The translations under genes and the position numbers were made by a program. The notes under the pieces were generated by a model. That model was not told where the DNA came from and searched no databases. It saw only the letters and a list, made by a program, of their open reading frames with translations. From Candidatus Kryptoniota bacterium (GTDB lineage: Bacteria; Bacteroidota; Ignavibacteria; Kryptoniales; JAKASW01), in the NCBI GenBank assembly GCA_024641705.1, contig JAHECO010000013.1, positions 1 to 64,000 of the forward strand: a stretch of 64,000 bases of DNA, in the 5' to 3' direction. Positions 1 through 9,154 of the stretch are shown piece after piece (within the stretch, counting starts at the first letter, position 1; each line of letters opens with the position of its first letter).

Positions 1-2
1 TC

Positions 3-665
3 CAGCGGCTGAAAGGTATGACGCGGGAATGGGAAGCAGAATGTCTCTGGGGATATTTCGGGTTCAACTCGCCGTCGATCATGCACCTCCGTCTGGGTTT
101 CTATAAGGGGGACGTCTTCACGGAGGAACCGGAAATCGAGAGAGACGTTTTGCCGGTCCTTGAACTCCTTCGCCAGGTGAGACCTGACATTGTAGGTGTC
201 GCCCTCGATCCGGAAGCAAGCGGACCCGATACGCATTACAAGGTGCTGCAAGTCATGGCGGAAGCACTGAGAATGTACGAGAAGGAATCGCACAGAAGCG
301 ATATACGGGTCATCGGGTACCGAAACATCTGGTACCGGTTCCATCCGTCCGAGGCGAACGTCTACGTCCCGGTTTCGCTCAATATGTTTTCCGTACTCAG
401 CGCATCCTTCATGAACGCCTTCGCATCGCAGCGTGGCGCCTCGTTCCCGAGCTACGAACTCGACGGCCCGTTCTCCGGGCTCGCCCAGAAGATCCAGGTC
501 AACCAGTACCAGATGCTGAAGGTGTGTCTGGGCAGAGAGTTCTTCAACGAACACCCAAGCCCTCTCATCCGGGGCACGCGCGGCTTCGTCTACGTCAGGT
601 CGATGACTCTGCCGGAGTTCTATGAGACCTGCATGGCGCTGAAGAAATCCACGGAGAATCTGTAG
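3..665 (+). CDS. C-terminal part of a NagB/PIG-L-like protein (5' truncated by window edge)
   Basis: The frame is open to the left edge (QRLKG before the first ATG at 18), so this is the 3' part of a longer gene. The segment has LmbE/PIG-L deacetylase character: a hydrophobic strand ending LRLGFY, then a block running from about VRPDIVGVALDPEASGPDTH that resembles the late Asp/His motif of the PIG-L fold, then a helix. In many Bacteroidota such a domain is fused behind a glucosamine-6-phosphate deaminase (NagB) domain in proteins of about 640 residues. That would suit the GlcNAc-releasing enzymes downstream. The NagB part is not visible, so the full identity is inferred. It ends at TAG, with about 160 bp before the GH3 gene. 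Confidence 0.6.
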   Translation, partial: QRLKGMTREWEAECLWGYFGFNSPSIMHLRLGFYKGDVFTEEPEIERDVLPVLELLRQVRPDIVGVALDPEASGPDTHYKVLQVMAEALRMYEKESHRSDIRVIGYRNIWYRFHPSEANVYVPVSLNMFSVLSASFMNAFASQRGASFPSYELDGPFSGLAQKIQVNQYQMLKVCLGREFFNEHPSPLIRGTRGFVYVRSMTLPEFYETCMALKKSTENL

Positions 666-827
666 ATGGCTGCGGGCGGCCTTGCCACAGTCGGCATTCT
701 CACCCGTCTGGGAGCCGGGTCGCCGTGAGTGAGGAAAAAGCAGGAAAGGTCGTCGCTTGAAAATTTCCGTCGAAGGAGCGGCCGCCTTCTTCGCACCCGG
801 GGTCCCGGACAAATTTTGGAGAGCAAA

Positions 828-3497
828 ATGATCCTCTCGATGAATGGTGCATCAAGGTTTGTTTTCCTTGCGCTCTTGTTGACGGCCCTTCCGGCTTCCC
901 CGGCTCACGCCCGGGCAGTGGGGGACACGACAGGCGATCCCGTGCCGGCGTACCTCGACACAAGTCTCTCTTTCCAGGCGCGCGCCGCGGACTTAGTCTC
1001 CAGGATGTCTCTGGATGAAAAAATCTCTCAGATGCAGAACGATGCCTCTGCAATCCCGCGTCTGGGCGTTCAGAAGTACAACTGGTGGAGTGAATGCCTC
1101 CACGGAGTCGCGAGGAACGGGATTGCCACCGTGTTTCCGCAGGCTATCGGAATGGCGGCGACGTGGGATCCGGCACTCATCCATGAAGAAGCCGGTGTCA
1201 TTTCAACCGAGGCGCGCGCGAAATACAATTATGCCGTCAGCAGGGGCGAACACGGAATTTTTCAGGGGCTTACTTTTTGGTCGCCGAACATCAACATCTT
1301 CCGTGATCCGCGATGGGGGAGGGGCCAGGAGACCTACGGGGAAGATCCATATCTCACCTCGAGGATAGGCGTAGCCTTCGTCGAGGGCCTGCAGGGAAGC
1401 AACCCGAAGTACTTCAAGGTGATCGCAACTCCAAAGCATTTTGCGGCCTATAGCGGCCCGGAACTGGAGAGACATAAGTTCAACGCCGTTCCCGACAGGC
1501 GGGATCTTTTTGAAACGTATCTCCCCGCGTTCGAAGCGTGTGTGCGCGAGGGCGGCGCCTACTCCGTAATGGGGGCATACAACAGTCTGAACGGTGTACC
1601 ATGCTGCGCGGACAGTTTCCTGTTGACTGATGTCCTGCGCAATAAATGGGGATTCAAGGGATACGTCGTTTCCGACTGCGGTGCCATCTGGGATATCTAC
1701 AACGGACACAAATACACTCCCGACGCTGCAGCCGCCTCTGCACTTGCGGTCAGGGCAGGATGCGACCTGACTTGCGGAGATGAGTACTCGTCGTTGAAGA
1801 CTTCATTGGCTGAAGGGCTCATCACCGAGAAAGACATTGACGGGGCAGTCACGTCGTTGATGCTGGCGAGATTCAGGCTCGGCATGTTCGATCCGCCCGG
1901 TTCCGTCCCGTATTCCCGGATTCCAATTGCCGACAACGACACCCGGGCCCACCGCGAGTTGGCAAGGAAGGTCGCCGACGAAAGCATCGTCCTGCTGAAG
2001 AACTCGAACCACACCCTGCCTCTCAGGAAAGATCTTAAGTCCGTCGCCGTTATCGGCGTATATGCCGGCGACATCGGCATTCTCCTCGGCAATTACCACG
2101 GCACACCGTCGAATCCAGTGACCATCTTCCAGGGTATCAGAGAAAAGTGCGGGAGCGGTGTACGGGTGCGATATGCGTCGGGGTACAATCTGCTGGAAGA
2201 CACCAACTCGGTCGAGACTGTCGGCAAGGAATTCCTCAGGCCCGCCGGCGGACGAGGCGGCCACGGCCTCTACGGCGAGTACTTCGACAATTTCAACCTG
2301 AAGGGAAAGCCCGTTCTCACAAGGATCGACTCGGTGATGGATCCCTACTGGGGCTTTGGATCGCCCGGCAAAGGAGTGCCCGACGACCACTTCTCCGTGA
2401 GGTGGACCGGCACGATCACTCCTCCTGCCACAGGCAAGTACGAGATCGGCATAATTACCGACGACAGGGGAAGATTATTTCTGGACGACACGTTGCTGGT
2501 AAACAATTGGAGGCCGTATCAGCTGAACGTATTCAAGTCGAAGATCGTACAGATGCGGAAAGGGAAAGAGTATAAAGTTGAAATCGACTACGCCGACAGC
2601 ATTGAATATGCAGGGATAAGATTTCAATGGCGGAGAGTCTACGAGAAACCGAGCGAATCCAGGCTCATCGCAGACGCGGTTTCCCTGACAAAGGAATCGG
2701 ACGCCGCAGTAGTCGTGGCGGGGATTTCGCCCCATCTCGAAAGTGAGGAAGACCCGTCGATCGACTTCCCCGGTTTCAAGGGGGGCGACCGCACGAATCT
2801 TAGGCTCCCTGCCGGCGAGGAGGCACTTCTGAAAGCCCTTCATGCCACAGGAAAGCCGGTCATTCTTGTCCTGGTCGGAGGAAGCGCGCTGGCCGTGAAT
2901 TGGGAGGAAGAGAATCTCCCGGCGATAGTCGATGCATGGTATCCCGGCGAGGAGGGGGGCAGGGCGGTAGCCGATGTGCTTTTCGGAGATTATAACCCCG
3001 CGGGGAGGCTGCCCGTCACCTTCTATAAATTCGTAACGGTTCTCCCTCCCTTCACAGATTACAGCATGAAGGGAAGAACCTATCGGTACTTCACCGGGAA
3101 TCCCCTCTATCCGTTCGGCTTTGGATTGAGTTATGCCAGATTCGAATATTCCGATTTCCGCGCGAGCAGCGAGAAGGTTGGCCCTGATGATACGCTGAGA
3201 CTTTCTGTCACGGTCCGTAACGGCGGCGGGCGCGCCGGCGACGAGGTGGTGCAGCTGTACGTGAAAAATATGGCGTCGAAGGAACTTCAGCCATTGAAAT
3301 CCCTGGAGAGATTCAAGCGCGTACATATCAGGAACGGAGAATCAAAAACGGTGAGGTTCGTGCTTCCTGTCTGGTCGTTCAAGTATTTTGACGAAAAGAA
3401 GAATGAGTTTGTCGTCGCACCCGGCAAATATGAGTTGCAGGTAGGTGCATCGTCCAGCGACATCAGATTTAGAAAAGTCGTAACCGTGTCCGAATGA
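828..3497 (+). CDS. Secreted GH3 beta-glucosidase/beta-xylosidase-type enzyme with PA14 insert
   Basis: Exo-acting beta-glycosidase of family GH3, 889 aa from the ATG at 828. This start is chosen because GGAGA lies at 818-822 and a signal peptide follows at once (hydrophobic FVFLALLLTALPASPAHA). Upstream in-frame codons give an unlikely charged N-terminus. Visible are the (alpha/beta)8 domain with KHFAAYSGPE and the nucleophile motif SDCGAI (Asp283), the second GH3 domain (VLLKNSNHTLPL), a PA14 domain inserted at about residues 480-600 (GLYGEYFDN to RFQWRR), and a fibronectin-like C-domain from about residue 770. PA14-inserted GH3 enzymes include beta-glucosidases and xylosidases; the specificity cannot be read from sequence. 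Periplasmic or surface action is likely. It sits at the left end of the glycan island. Confidence 0.9.
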   Translation: MILSMNGASRFVFLALLLTALPASPAHARAVGDTTGDPVPAYLDTSLSFQARAADLVSRMSLDEKISQMQNDASAIPRLGVQKYNWWSECLHGVARNGIATVFPQAIGMAATWDPALIHEEAGVISTEARAKYNYAVSRGEHGIFQGLTFWSPNINIFRDPRWGRGQETYGEDPYLTSRIGVAFVEGLQGSNPKYFKVIATPKHFAAYSGPELERHKFNAVPDRRDLFETYLPAFEACVREGGAYSVMGAYNSLNGVPCCADSFLLTDVLRNKWGFKGYVVSDCGAIWDIYNGHKYTPDAAAASALAVRAGCDLTCGDEYSSLKTSLAEGLITEKDIDGAVTSLMLARFRLGMFDPPGSVPYSRIPIADNDTRAHRELARKVADESIVLLKNSNHTLPLRKDLKSVAVIGVYAGDIGILLGNYHGTPSNPVTIFQGIREKCGSGVRVRYASGYNLLEDTNSVETVGKEFLRPAGGRGGHGLYGEYFDNFNLKGKPVLTRIDSVMDPYWGFGSPGKGVPDDHFSVRWTGTITPPATGKYEIGIITDDRGRLFLDDTLLVNNWRPYQLNVFKSKIVQMRKGKEYKVEIDYADSIEYAGIRFQWRRVYEKPSESRLIADAVSLTKESDAAVVVAGISPHLESEEDPSIDFPGFKGGDRTNLRLPAGEEALLKALHATGKPVILVLVGGSALAVNWEEENLPAIVDAWYPGEEGGRAVADVLFGDYNPAGRLPVTFYKFVTVLPPFTDYSMKGRTYRYFTGNPLYPFGFGLSYARFEYSDFRASSEKVGPDDTLRLSVTVRNGGGRAGDEVVQLYVKNMASKELQPLKSLERFKRVHIRNGESKTVRFVLPVWSFKYFDEKKNEFVVAPGKYELQVGASSSDIRFRKVVTVSE

Positions 3498-3579
3498 TTT
3501 ATCGTTGCCGATGAAACCAATTGTCATTCAAGTAAGAATTGCCACGGTATTCGGCAGCTGGTATTAAAGATGAGTTTGC

Positions 3580-3605
3580 TCCGGACCCGGAACACACGGT
3601 CCGGA
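3580..3605. repeat. Hairpin-forming inverted repeat between GH3 and CBM9-like genes
   Basis: TCCGGACC (3580-3587) and GGTCCGGA (3598-3605) form a perfect 8-bp stem with a 10-nt loop, 83 bp after the GH3 stop. No T-run follows, so it is not a convincing intrinsic terminator. It may be an operator or an mRNA 3'-end stabiliser. Confidence 0.4.
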
Positions 3606-3701
3606 CAGCGACCTGCGACATAGAGATTCTTTATTAACCTTGATCATGGTCACCGTCGATGTGGCGGCATTCATGACCAATCATCATGCTCGGAGTACAA
3701 A

Positions 3702-4820
3702 ATGAAGAAGATAATCATCGTGCTGGTGGCAATCGTCAGCTGCACCGCGTACGCGCAGGTGCCCGGCGGCCCCGGAACGTTCCCGGTACCTGAAATACCG
3801 TTTGCGCCGAAGCACTATGTCTGCTACCGCACAGATGGACCAATAAGGGTCGACGGCAGGTTGAATGAAGATTCCTGGCGCAAGGCCGCCTGGACCGACT
3901 ATTTCGTCGATATCCAGGGGAGCAGCCGGCCGCTTCCAAGGTATAAGACCAGGGTCAAAATGTTATGGGATAGCAAGTACCTCTATGTGGGGGCGGAATT
4001 GAACGAACCTAACTTGTGGGCCACGCTGAGACAGAGAGATACCGTCATATTCCGCGACAACGATTTCGAAGTGTTCATCGACCCGAACGGCAGCACACAG
4101 CCTTATTACGAGACCGAGATAAACGCGCTCGGGACCGTCTGGGACCTGTTGCTGAGGGCTCCATACCGGGACATCGACAGGGCCCCGATAAACGCGTTCG
4201 ATATAAAGGGATTGAAGGTAGGGATTCGTTTGCACGGAACGCTCGACAATCCCTCGGATGTCGACACCGGATGGACAGTCGAACTCGCGTTCCCGTGGTC
4301 AATCCTCGGACAGGGAGCTCTGGACGGGGCTCCGCCGCAGGATGGTTCTCAGTGGCGCATTAACTTCTCTCGCGTCGAGTGGCACCTCAAGGCCCAGAAT
4401 GGGATATATGCCAGAGAGACAGATCCAAAGACCGGGAAATCTCTTCCGGAAGACAACTGGGTCTGGTCCCCCCAGGGAATTATCGACATGCATTACCCGG
4501 AAATGTGGGGCTTCCTCCAGTTTTCCGGTAAAGCGGCCGGCGAGGGAAACGACCCATTTAAGTGGAACCAGATAGAGAATGCAAAATGGGCTCTCAGGAA
4601 AGTCTACTATGCTGAGCGCGGATACTTCATGGCACATGGTGAGTTTACCGCCAACCTCCCGGAACTCGCGCTGGATGCACCGGTGCCGGCAGGATATGCG
4701 TGGCCTCCGAAGGTTTATACTACTCCCGATCTTTTTGAGGCAATAACTTCGAGTGTTGACGGGAAAACCGTGGTCCATATACGACAGGATGGAATGACCT
4801 GGATTACGAAGAATAAGTAG
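3702..4820 (+). CDS. Secreted CBM9-like (DOMON-type) carbohydrate-binding protein
   Basis: 372 aa with a clear signal peptide (MKKIIIVLVAIVSCTAYAQ). The body matches the family-9-like carbohydrate-binding fold found alone in Bacteroidota: IRVDGRLNEDSWRKA opens the domain, then YLYVGAELNEPNLWAT, the calcium/ligand-type stretch DNDFEVFIDP, YYETEINALGTVWDLLL, and W-rich strands to the PEMWGFLQFS close. There is no catalytic motif of a known hydrolase. About 90 residues after the domain are of unknown fold. Likely an exported sugar-binding accessory protein of the neighbouring hydrolases. The 204-bp gap from GH3 suggests its own transcript or a processed one. Confidence 0.8.
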   Translation: MKKIIIVLVAIVSCTAYAQVPGGPGTFPVPEIPFAPKHYVCYRTDGPIRVDGRLNEDSWRKAAWTDYFVDIQGSSRPLPRYKTRVKMLWDSKYLYVGAELNEPNLWATLRQRDTVIFRDNDFEVFIDPNGSTQPYYETEINALGTVWDLLLRAPYRDIDRAPINAFDIKGLKVGIRLHGTLDNPSDVDTGWTVELAFPWSILGQGALDGAPPQDGSQWRINFSRVEWHLKAQNGIYARETDPKTGKSLPEDNWVWSPQGIIDMHYPEMWGFLQFSGKAAGEGNDPFKWNQIENAKWALRKVYYAERGYFMAHGEFTANLPELALDAPVPAGYAWPPKVYTTPDLFEAITSSVDGKTVVHIRQDGMTWITKNK

Positions 4821-4894
4821 TGCAGGACAGCCTGTAACTATGGAAAGCCTCGCAAGGTTTTGGCGTGATTGTCGTCGACATCCGGCGATGACGT

Positions 4895-4923
4895 TTGATA
4901 ATGAAGTAAGTGGATACTATTAT
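4895..4923 (+). promoter_or_regulatory. Predicted sigma70-type promoter of the L-fucose operon
   Basis: TTGATA (4895-4900), a 17-bp spacer, then TATTAT (4918-4923). It stands in the 280-bp gap before the aldolase gene and would give a leader of about 170 nt. There is no other equally good match in the gap. Found by eye only. Confidence 0.5.
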
Positions 4924-5100
4924 CTGAAAGCTGAACCTTGAGCAAAGGGCTCCAGCCGAGAATCAAAGGCTTGCGGTTTAACATTCGCTGTCACTATCAT
5001 CTCGCGGACCATTACCAAACCGGAGTCGATCATCGGCCGCCAGCATGAAAGTCCAGTTCGGTTTTTGTTTTCAAACATGTAATTCCAAGGAGTTGAGAAG

Positions 5101-5766
5101 TTGAAGCAGGGAATCGGGTCTCTTAGAAGAGATATCGTCGAGACCGCCAGGCGAATGTATGAGAAGGGATACGTAGCCGCTAATGACGGAAACATAAGTG
5201 CCCGCATCGACGAACGGACCGTTTTGATAACACCGACGCGCATCAGCAAAGGGTTCATGAAGGCTGAAGACCTCAGCGTGATCGACATGAATGGAAAATT
5301 GCTGAGCGGGGAGAGAAAACCTTCATCGGAGTCGGATTTTCATCTGAAGATTTACCGCGACAGGCCGGACGTGAAGAGCGTCTGCCATGCACATCCTCCC
5401 TACGCTACCGGATTCGCCGTGGCCGGAATACCACTTGACAAGATGGTCCTACCCGAGGTGATTATTAGACTCGGCATAGTTCCGATCGTCGAATACGGCA
5501 CGCCGGGTCACAGCGATCTGTACGACCAGATCGCGAAACATTTGAAGGCCCACGATGCGTTTCTACTTGCCAATCATGGCGCCCTGACCGTCGGCAGCAG
5601 CGTCATGGATGCTTACGACAAAATGGAAACTCTCGAGCACGCAGCGATGATCCAGTTCATCGCGCATCAGCTGGGGAGGGTAAACACTCTTCCCAGAGAT
5701 CAGGTCGACAGGCTGATTCCGTTGAGGGAGAAGTTCGGCGCGAGGAAAGACCTCAGTCTGGAGTGA
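5101..5766 (+). CDS. fucA: Class II aldolase, L-fuculose-phosphate aldolase type
   Basis: 221 aa Zn-dependent class II aldolase/adducin-family protein. It should cleave L-fuculose-1-phosphate to DHAP and L-lactaldehyde. The start is TTG at 5101, fixed by AAGGAG at 5087-5092; no better ATG is in frame. Zinc-ligand motifs are present: HAH (His96, His98) and LANHGAL (His159), with the catalytic-type Glu in VLPEV. N-terminal [20 protein letters not shown] is the typical family opening. First gene of the fucose operon, 34 bp before the isomerase. A second aldolase domain is encoded at 11143-13263, so the real substrate split between the two is not certain. Confidence 0.85.
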   Translation: MKQGIGSLRRDIVETARRMYEKGYVAANDGNISARIDERTVLITPTRISKGFMKAEDLSVIDMNGKLLSGERKPSSESDFHLKIYRDRPDVKSVCHAHPPYATGFAVAGIPLDKMVLPEVIIRLGIVPIVEYGTPGHSDLYDQIAKHLKAHDAFLLANHGALTVGSSVMDAYDKMETLEHAAMIQFIAHQLGRVNTLPRDQVDRLIPLREKFGARKDLSLE

Positions 5767-5800
5767 AAACAAATCGCCAACGCAAAGAACAGGATATCCA

Positions 5801-7618
5801 ATGACTAAACAGCTATTCCATGCCAACGGTCCCGTGAAACGTCTCAGGGGGAGCATGCCGAAAATAGGAATCCGTCCCGTCATTGACGGGAGAAGAAAGG
5901 GAGTCCGCGAGTCGCTCGAGGTCCAGACCATGCAGATGGCAAGAAACGCGGCGAAGTTCCTGACCGACAACCTGCGGCATTCGAACGGCCTGCCAGTCGA
6001 GTGTGTAATTGCGGACACGTGCATTGGTGGCGTCGCTGAAGCGGCCGAAACGGCCGAGAAGTTTGCACGAGAAGGCGTCGGAGTTTCGCTCACCGTGACG
6101 CCGTGCTGGTGTTACGGGACCGAGGTCATGGATAGCGATCCGCTCATCCCCAAAGCCGTGTGGGGTTTCAACGGGACCGAGAGGCCCGGTGCGGTCTATC
6201 TTGCCGCGGCCCTCGCAGGATATTCACAGAGAGGTCTCCCCGCATTCGGGATATACGGCAAGGATGTACAGGACAAGTCGGACACTCAGCTTCCTGCAGA
6301 TGTCAGGGAGAATCTCCTGCGCTTCGCCAAGGCCGGGCTTGCCGTCGCCGAGATGAGAGGGAAATCCTACCTTTCGATCGGCTCCGTCTCGATGGGGATA
6401 GCCGGCTCGGTAGTCAACCCGGACTTCTTCGGAGATTATCTCGGGATGAGAAACGAATATGTCGACATGTCTGAGCTGGTCAGGAGAATCGAGGAAGGAA
6501 TTTTTGATCCCGAAGAATACGAGAAGGCTTTGGCCTGGACGAAGAAGTATTGCGAAGAAGGCGAAGACATAAACTCCGACAGGAATCGCGCGTCGAGAGA
6601 AAGAAAGGATTATGAATGGGAAACGGTGGTGAAGATGGCGCTCATTGCCAGGGACCTGATGATCGGCAACGAGAGGCTCGCGGAGCTCGGATTTGGCGAG
6701 GAGGCCATGGGTCACAACGCTATCATAGCGGGGTTCCAGGGCCAGCGTCACTGGACCGACCATTTCCCGAACGGAGATTTTCTCGAAGCGATCCTGAACT
6801 CGTCCTTCGACTGGAACGGAATACGCGAGCCGTTTACTGTAGCCACCGAAAATGATAGCCTCAACGGCGCCGCGATGGTGTTCAGCCACCTCGTCTCGGA
6901 CAGGGCTCAGATGTTTTCAGACGTCAGAACATATTGGAGCCCGGCAGCCGTGAAGAGAGTCGCGGGCCATGTCCTGAAAGGAAAAGCGGCGAACGGAATC
7001 ATACACCTTATTAACTCCGGCTCGTCCGCCCTCGACGCGACCGGCCGGCAGAGAATCAAGCGCGAGCCGGCTATGAAGCCGTTCTGGGAAATATCATCCG
7101 ACGAAGCGTTGGAATGTCTCAAAGCGACAAAGTGGTGTCCGGCCGATAGGGAATACTTCAGGGGAGGCGGATTCTCCTCTCAGTTCCTTACAGAAGGAGG
7201 AATGCCCATAACCATGTCCCGCGTGAACCTGGTCAAAGGGCTTGGCCCGGTTCTGCAAATTGCTGAAGGGTACACGGTCGAACTCCCGAAGAAGGTCAAC
7301 AGGATTCTTGATAGAAGGACTAATCCAACCTGGCCTACGACGTGGTTCGCGCCGATACTTACCGGCAAAGGAGCATTCACGGACGTGTATTCCGTAATGG
7401 CAAATTGGGGAGCGAACCACGGAGCGATCAGCTACGGCCATATCGGCGACAAGCTGATGACTCTCGCGTCCATACTCCGCATACCCGTGAACATGCACAA
7501 TGTCTCCAGGGACAGGATTTACAGGCCGAGCGCGTGGAGTGCCTTCGGCACGGATGATCTCGAGAGTGCCGATTACATGGCGTGCAAGAATTTCGGACCC
7601 CTTTACGGCAGGAGTTAA
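5801..7618 (+). CDS. fucI: L-fucose isomerase
   Basis: 605 aa, close to the 591 aa of E. coli FucI and alignable over nearly the whole length: [49 protein letters not shown] and WGANHG are all there. Active-site residues expected for the Mn-dependent ketol isomerase are visible: Glu in ATENDSLNG, Asp in DVRTYWSP and His in the late MHNV. It converts L-fucose to L-fuculose in the cytoplasm. It has an N-terminal extension of about 18 residues relative to E. coli. It ends in TAA inside a 12-bp inverted repeat that separates it from the kinase gene. Confidence 0.97.
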   Translation: MTKQLFHANGPVKRLRGSMPKIGIRPVIDGRRKGVRESLEVQTMQMARNAAKFLTDNLRHSNGLPVECVIADTCIGGVAEAAETAEKFAREGVGVSLTVTPCWCYGTEVMDSDPLIPKAVWGFNGTERPGAVYLAAALAGYSQRGLPAFGIYGKDVQDKSDTQLPADVRENLLRFAKAGLAVAEMRGKSYLSIGSVSMGIAGSVVNPDFFGDYLGMRNEYVDMSELVRRIEEGIFDPEEYEKALAWTKKYCEEGEDINSDRNRASRERKDYEWETVVKMALIARDLMIGNERLAELGFGEEAMGHNAIIAGFQGQRHWTDHFPNGDFLEAILNSSFDWNGIREPFTVATENDSLNGAAMVFSHLVSDRAQMFSDVRTYWSPAAVKRVAGHVLKGKAANGIIHLINSGSSALDATGRQRIKREPAMKPFWEISSDEALECLKATKWCPADREYFRGGGFSSQFLTEGGMPITMSRVNLVKGLGPVLQIAEGYTVELPKKVNRILDRRTNPTWPTTWFAPILTGKGAFTDVYSVMANWGANHGAISYGHIGDKLMTLASILRIPVNMHNVSRDRIYRPSAWSAFGTDDLESADYMACKNFGPLYGRS

Positions 7619-7650
7619 CCTTGTCAAGATTCTTAACCCTTGACAAGGTT
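7617..7650. repeat. 12-bp perfect inverted repeat between fucI and the kinase gene
   Basis: AACCTTGTCAAG (7617-7628), 10-nt loop, CTTGACAAGGTT (7639-7650). The left arm starts inside the fucI stop codon. No T-run follows and the kinase ribosome site (GAGGG) lies just downstream. It could act as an RNA-processing or stability hairpin that sets stoichiometry, or as an operator. Confidence 0.6.
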
Positions 7651-7666
7651 TACCCGAGGGTAGCCT

Positions 7667-9136
7667 ATGTCCCGATCTAAGTTCCTCGCTATCGACCTCG
7701 GCGCAGAGAGCGGAAGAGCTTTTGTCGGGATACTTGACAATAAGAGGATAATCCTCGAGGAGATCCACAGGTTTCCCAATGTGCCCGTGCATGTGTCGGG
7801 ACACTTGCACTGGGACGTCTTCGCGTTGTTCAACCATATAAAGGAAGCGCTGAGACTTGCCGTGCAAAAAGGCCACACCGATATCGAATCGATGGCCGTC
7901 GATACTTGGGGCGTTGACTTCGGGCTGCTCAAAACAGATGACACGATGGATCTTCCGTTTACCTACAGAGACCCGCGTACAAACGGTATGATGGAGAAGG
8001 TCTTCGCGAAGATTTCGAGCGACGAGATCTATTCCCGAACGGGCATCCAGCTTATGCAAATCAACTCTCTCTACCAGTTATACAGCATGATTGATGGTGG
8101 GGATGCAAGTCTCGATGATTACGCCAAGCTCCTGTTCATTCCGGATATCTTCAACTATTTCCTGACCGGCGAAAAAGTCTCCGAATATACGATCGCGTCC
8201 ACTTCCCAGCTCCTGAACGCTGAGTCGGGAAAGTTTGACGAATCGATCTTCTCCGCTCTCGGACTCCCGTACAGGCTCATGTGTCCTATAGTAAAGCCCG
8301 GCACGGTCGTCGGGAAACTACTTCCTGCCGTTGCATTTGAGGTCGGTCTGAAAAACGTCGATGTAGTTGCGGTCGGCAGCCACGACACTGCGAGCGCAAT
8401 TGCCGCCGTACCTGCCGCAGGGACAAACTGGGCATATCTGAGTTCCGGTACCTGGTCGCTTATAGGCATAGAGGCCGATAAGCCGATAATCAACGCCGCG
8501 TCCCGCGAGAACAATTTCACGAACGAAGGCGGTGTCGGCGGGAAGATAAGGTTCCTCAAAAACATCATGGGACTGTGGTTGCTGCAGGAGCTCAAGAGAA
8601 TTTGGGAGAAGGACGGCGAGTCCTATACATACGATGGGTTCGTGAACATGGCCCGAAGCGCCGGGGAGTTCAGGTGCGTCATTGATCCGGACGACGACTC
8701 CTTCTTCAATCCGCCTGATATGAATGTCGCTATTATGGACTTCTGTGAGAGGACTGGTCAGACCTCCCCGGATAGCAAGGGCGAGACGGTGCGTATCGTT
8801 CTTGAGAGCCTCGCGTTCAAGTACAAATCTGCCATCGGCAAGCTTGCCGCGATTACCGGGAAGAGAATTGAGACGCTCCACGTTGTGGGGGGCGGATCGC
8901 AGAATGAAATGCTGAACCAGTTTACGGCCAATGCCGCGGGGATCCCGGTAGTTGCGGGACCGGTCGAGGCAACCACGCTGGGTAATGTTCTCGTGCAGGC
9001 GATGGCGAAAGGCAGGATCGAAACGCTCGAAAGTGCCAGGCAGATTGTCGGCGAATCGTTCCCGCTGAAAAGATACTACCCGAAAGATTTCGAGAAATGG
9101 GATCAGGTTTACCGAAGTGTCGCTATTGACTTCTAA
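7667..9136 (+). CDS. FGGY-family carbohydrate kinase (fuculokinase/rhamnulokinase)
   Basis: 489 aa FGGY kinase: N-terminal LAIDLGAESGR phosphate-1 motif, AVDTWGVDFGLL, GSHDTASAIAAVP, SSGTWSLIG, and the C-terminal HVVGGGSQNEMLNQFTAN adenosine motif. This overall pattern is nearer to rhamnulokinase (RhaB) than to E. coli FucK, but the isomerase next door is a fucose isomerase, so L-fuculose is the likely substrate. Phosphorylation at C1 feeds the aldolase. Start ATG 7667 with GAGGG upstream; the symporter follows after 18 bp. Confidence 0.9.
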   Translation: MSRSKFLAIDLGAESGRAFVGILDNKRIILEEIHRFPNVPVHVSGHLHWDVFALFNHIKEALRLAVQKGHTDIESMAVDTWGVDFGLLKTDDTMDLPFTYRDPRTNGMMEKVFAKISSDEIYSRTGIQLMQINSLYQLYSMIDGGDASLDDYAKLLFIPDIFNYFLTGEKVSEYTIASTSQLLNAESGKFDESIFSALGLPYRLMCPIVKPGTVVGKLLPAVAFEVGLKNVDVVAVGSHDTASAIAAVPAAGTNWAYLSSGTWSLIGIEADKPIINAASRENNFTNEGGVGGKIRFLKNIMGLWLLQELKRIWEKDGESYTYDGFVNMARSAGEFRCVIDPDDDSFFNPPDMNVAIMDFCERTGQTSPDSKGETVRIVLESLAFKYKSAIGKLAAITGKRIETLHVVGGGSQNEMLNQFTANAAGIPVVAGPVEATTLGNVLVQAMAKGRIETLESARQIVGESFPLKRYYPKDFEKWDQVYRSVAIDF

Positions 9137-9154
9137 CCAGGAAAGGGAAGCTGC

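Noticed and set aside
7617-7650. FNR/DNR-type binding site between fucI and the kinase gene
   Set aside because: Contains TTGTCAAG and CTTGACAA, but the half-sites are separated by 10 nt rather than 4, and it lies within an operon.
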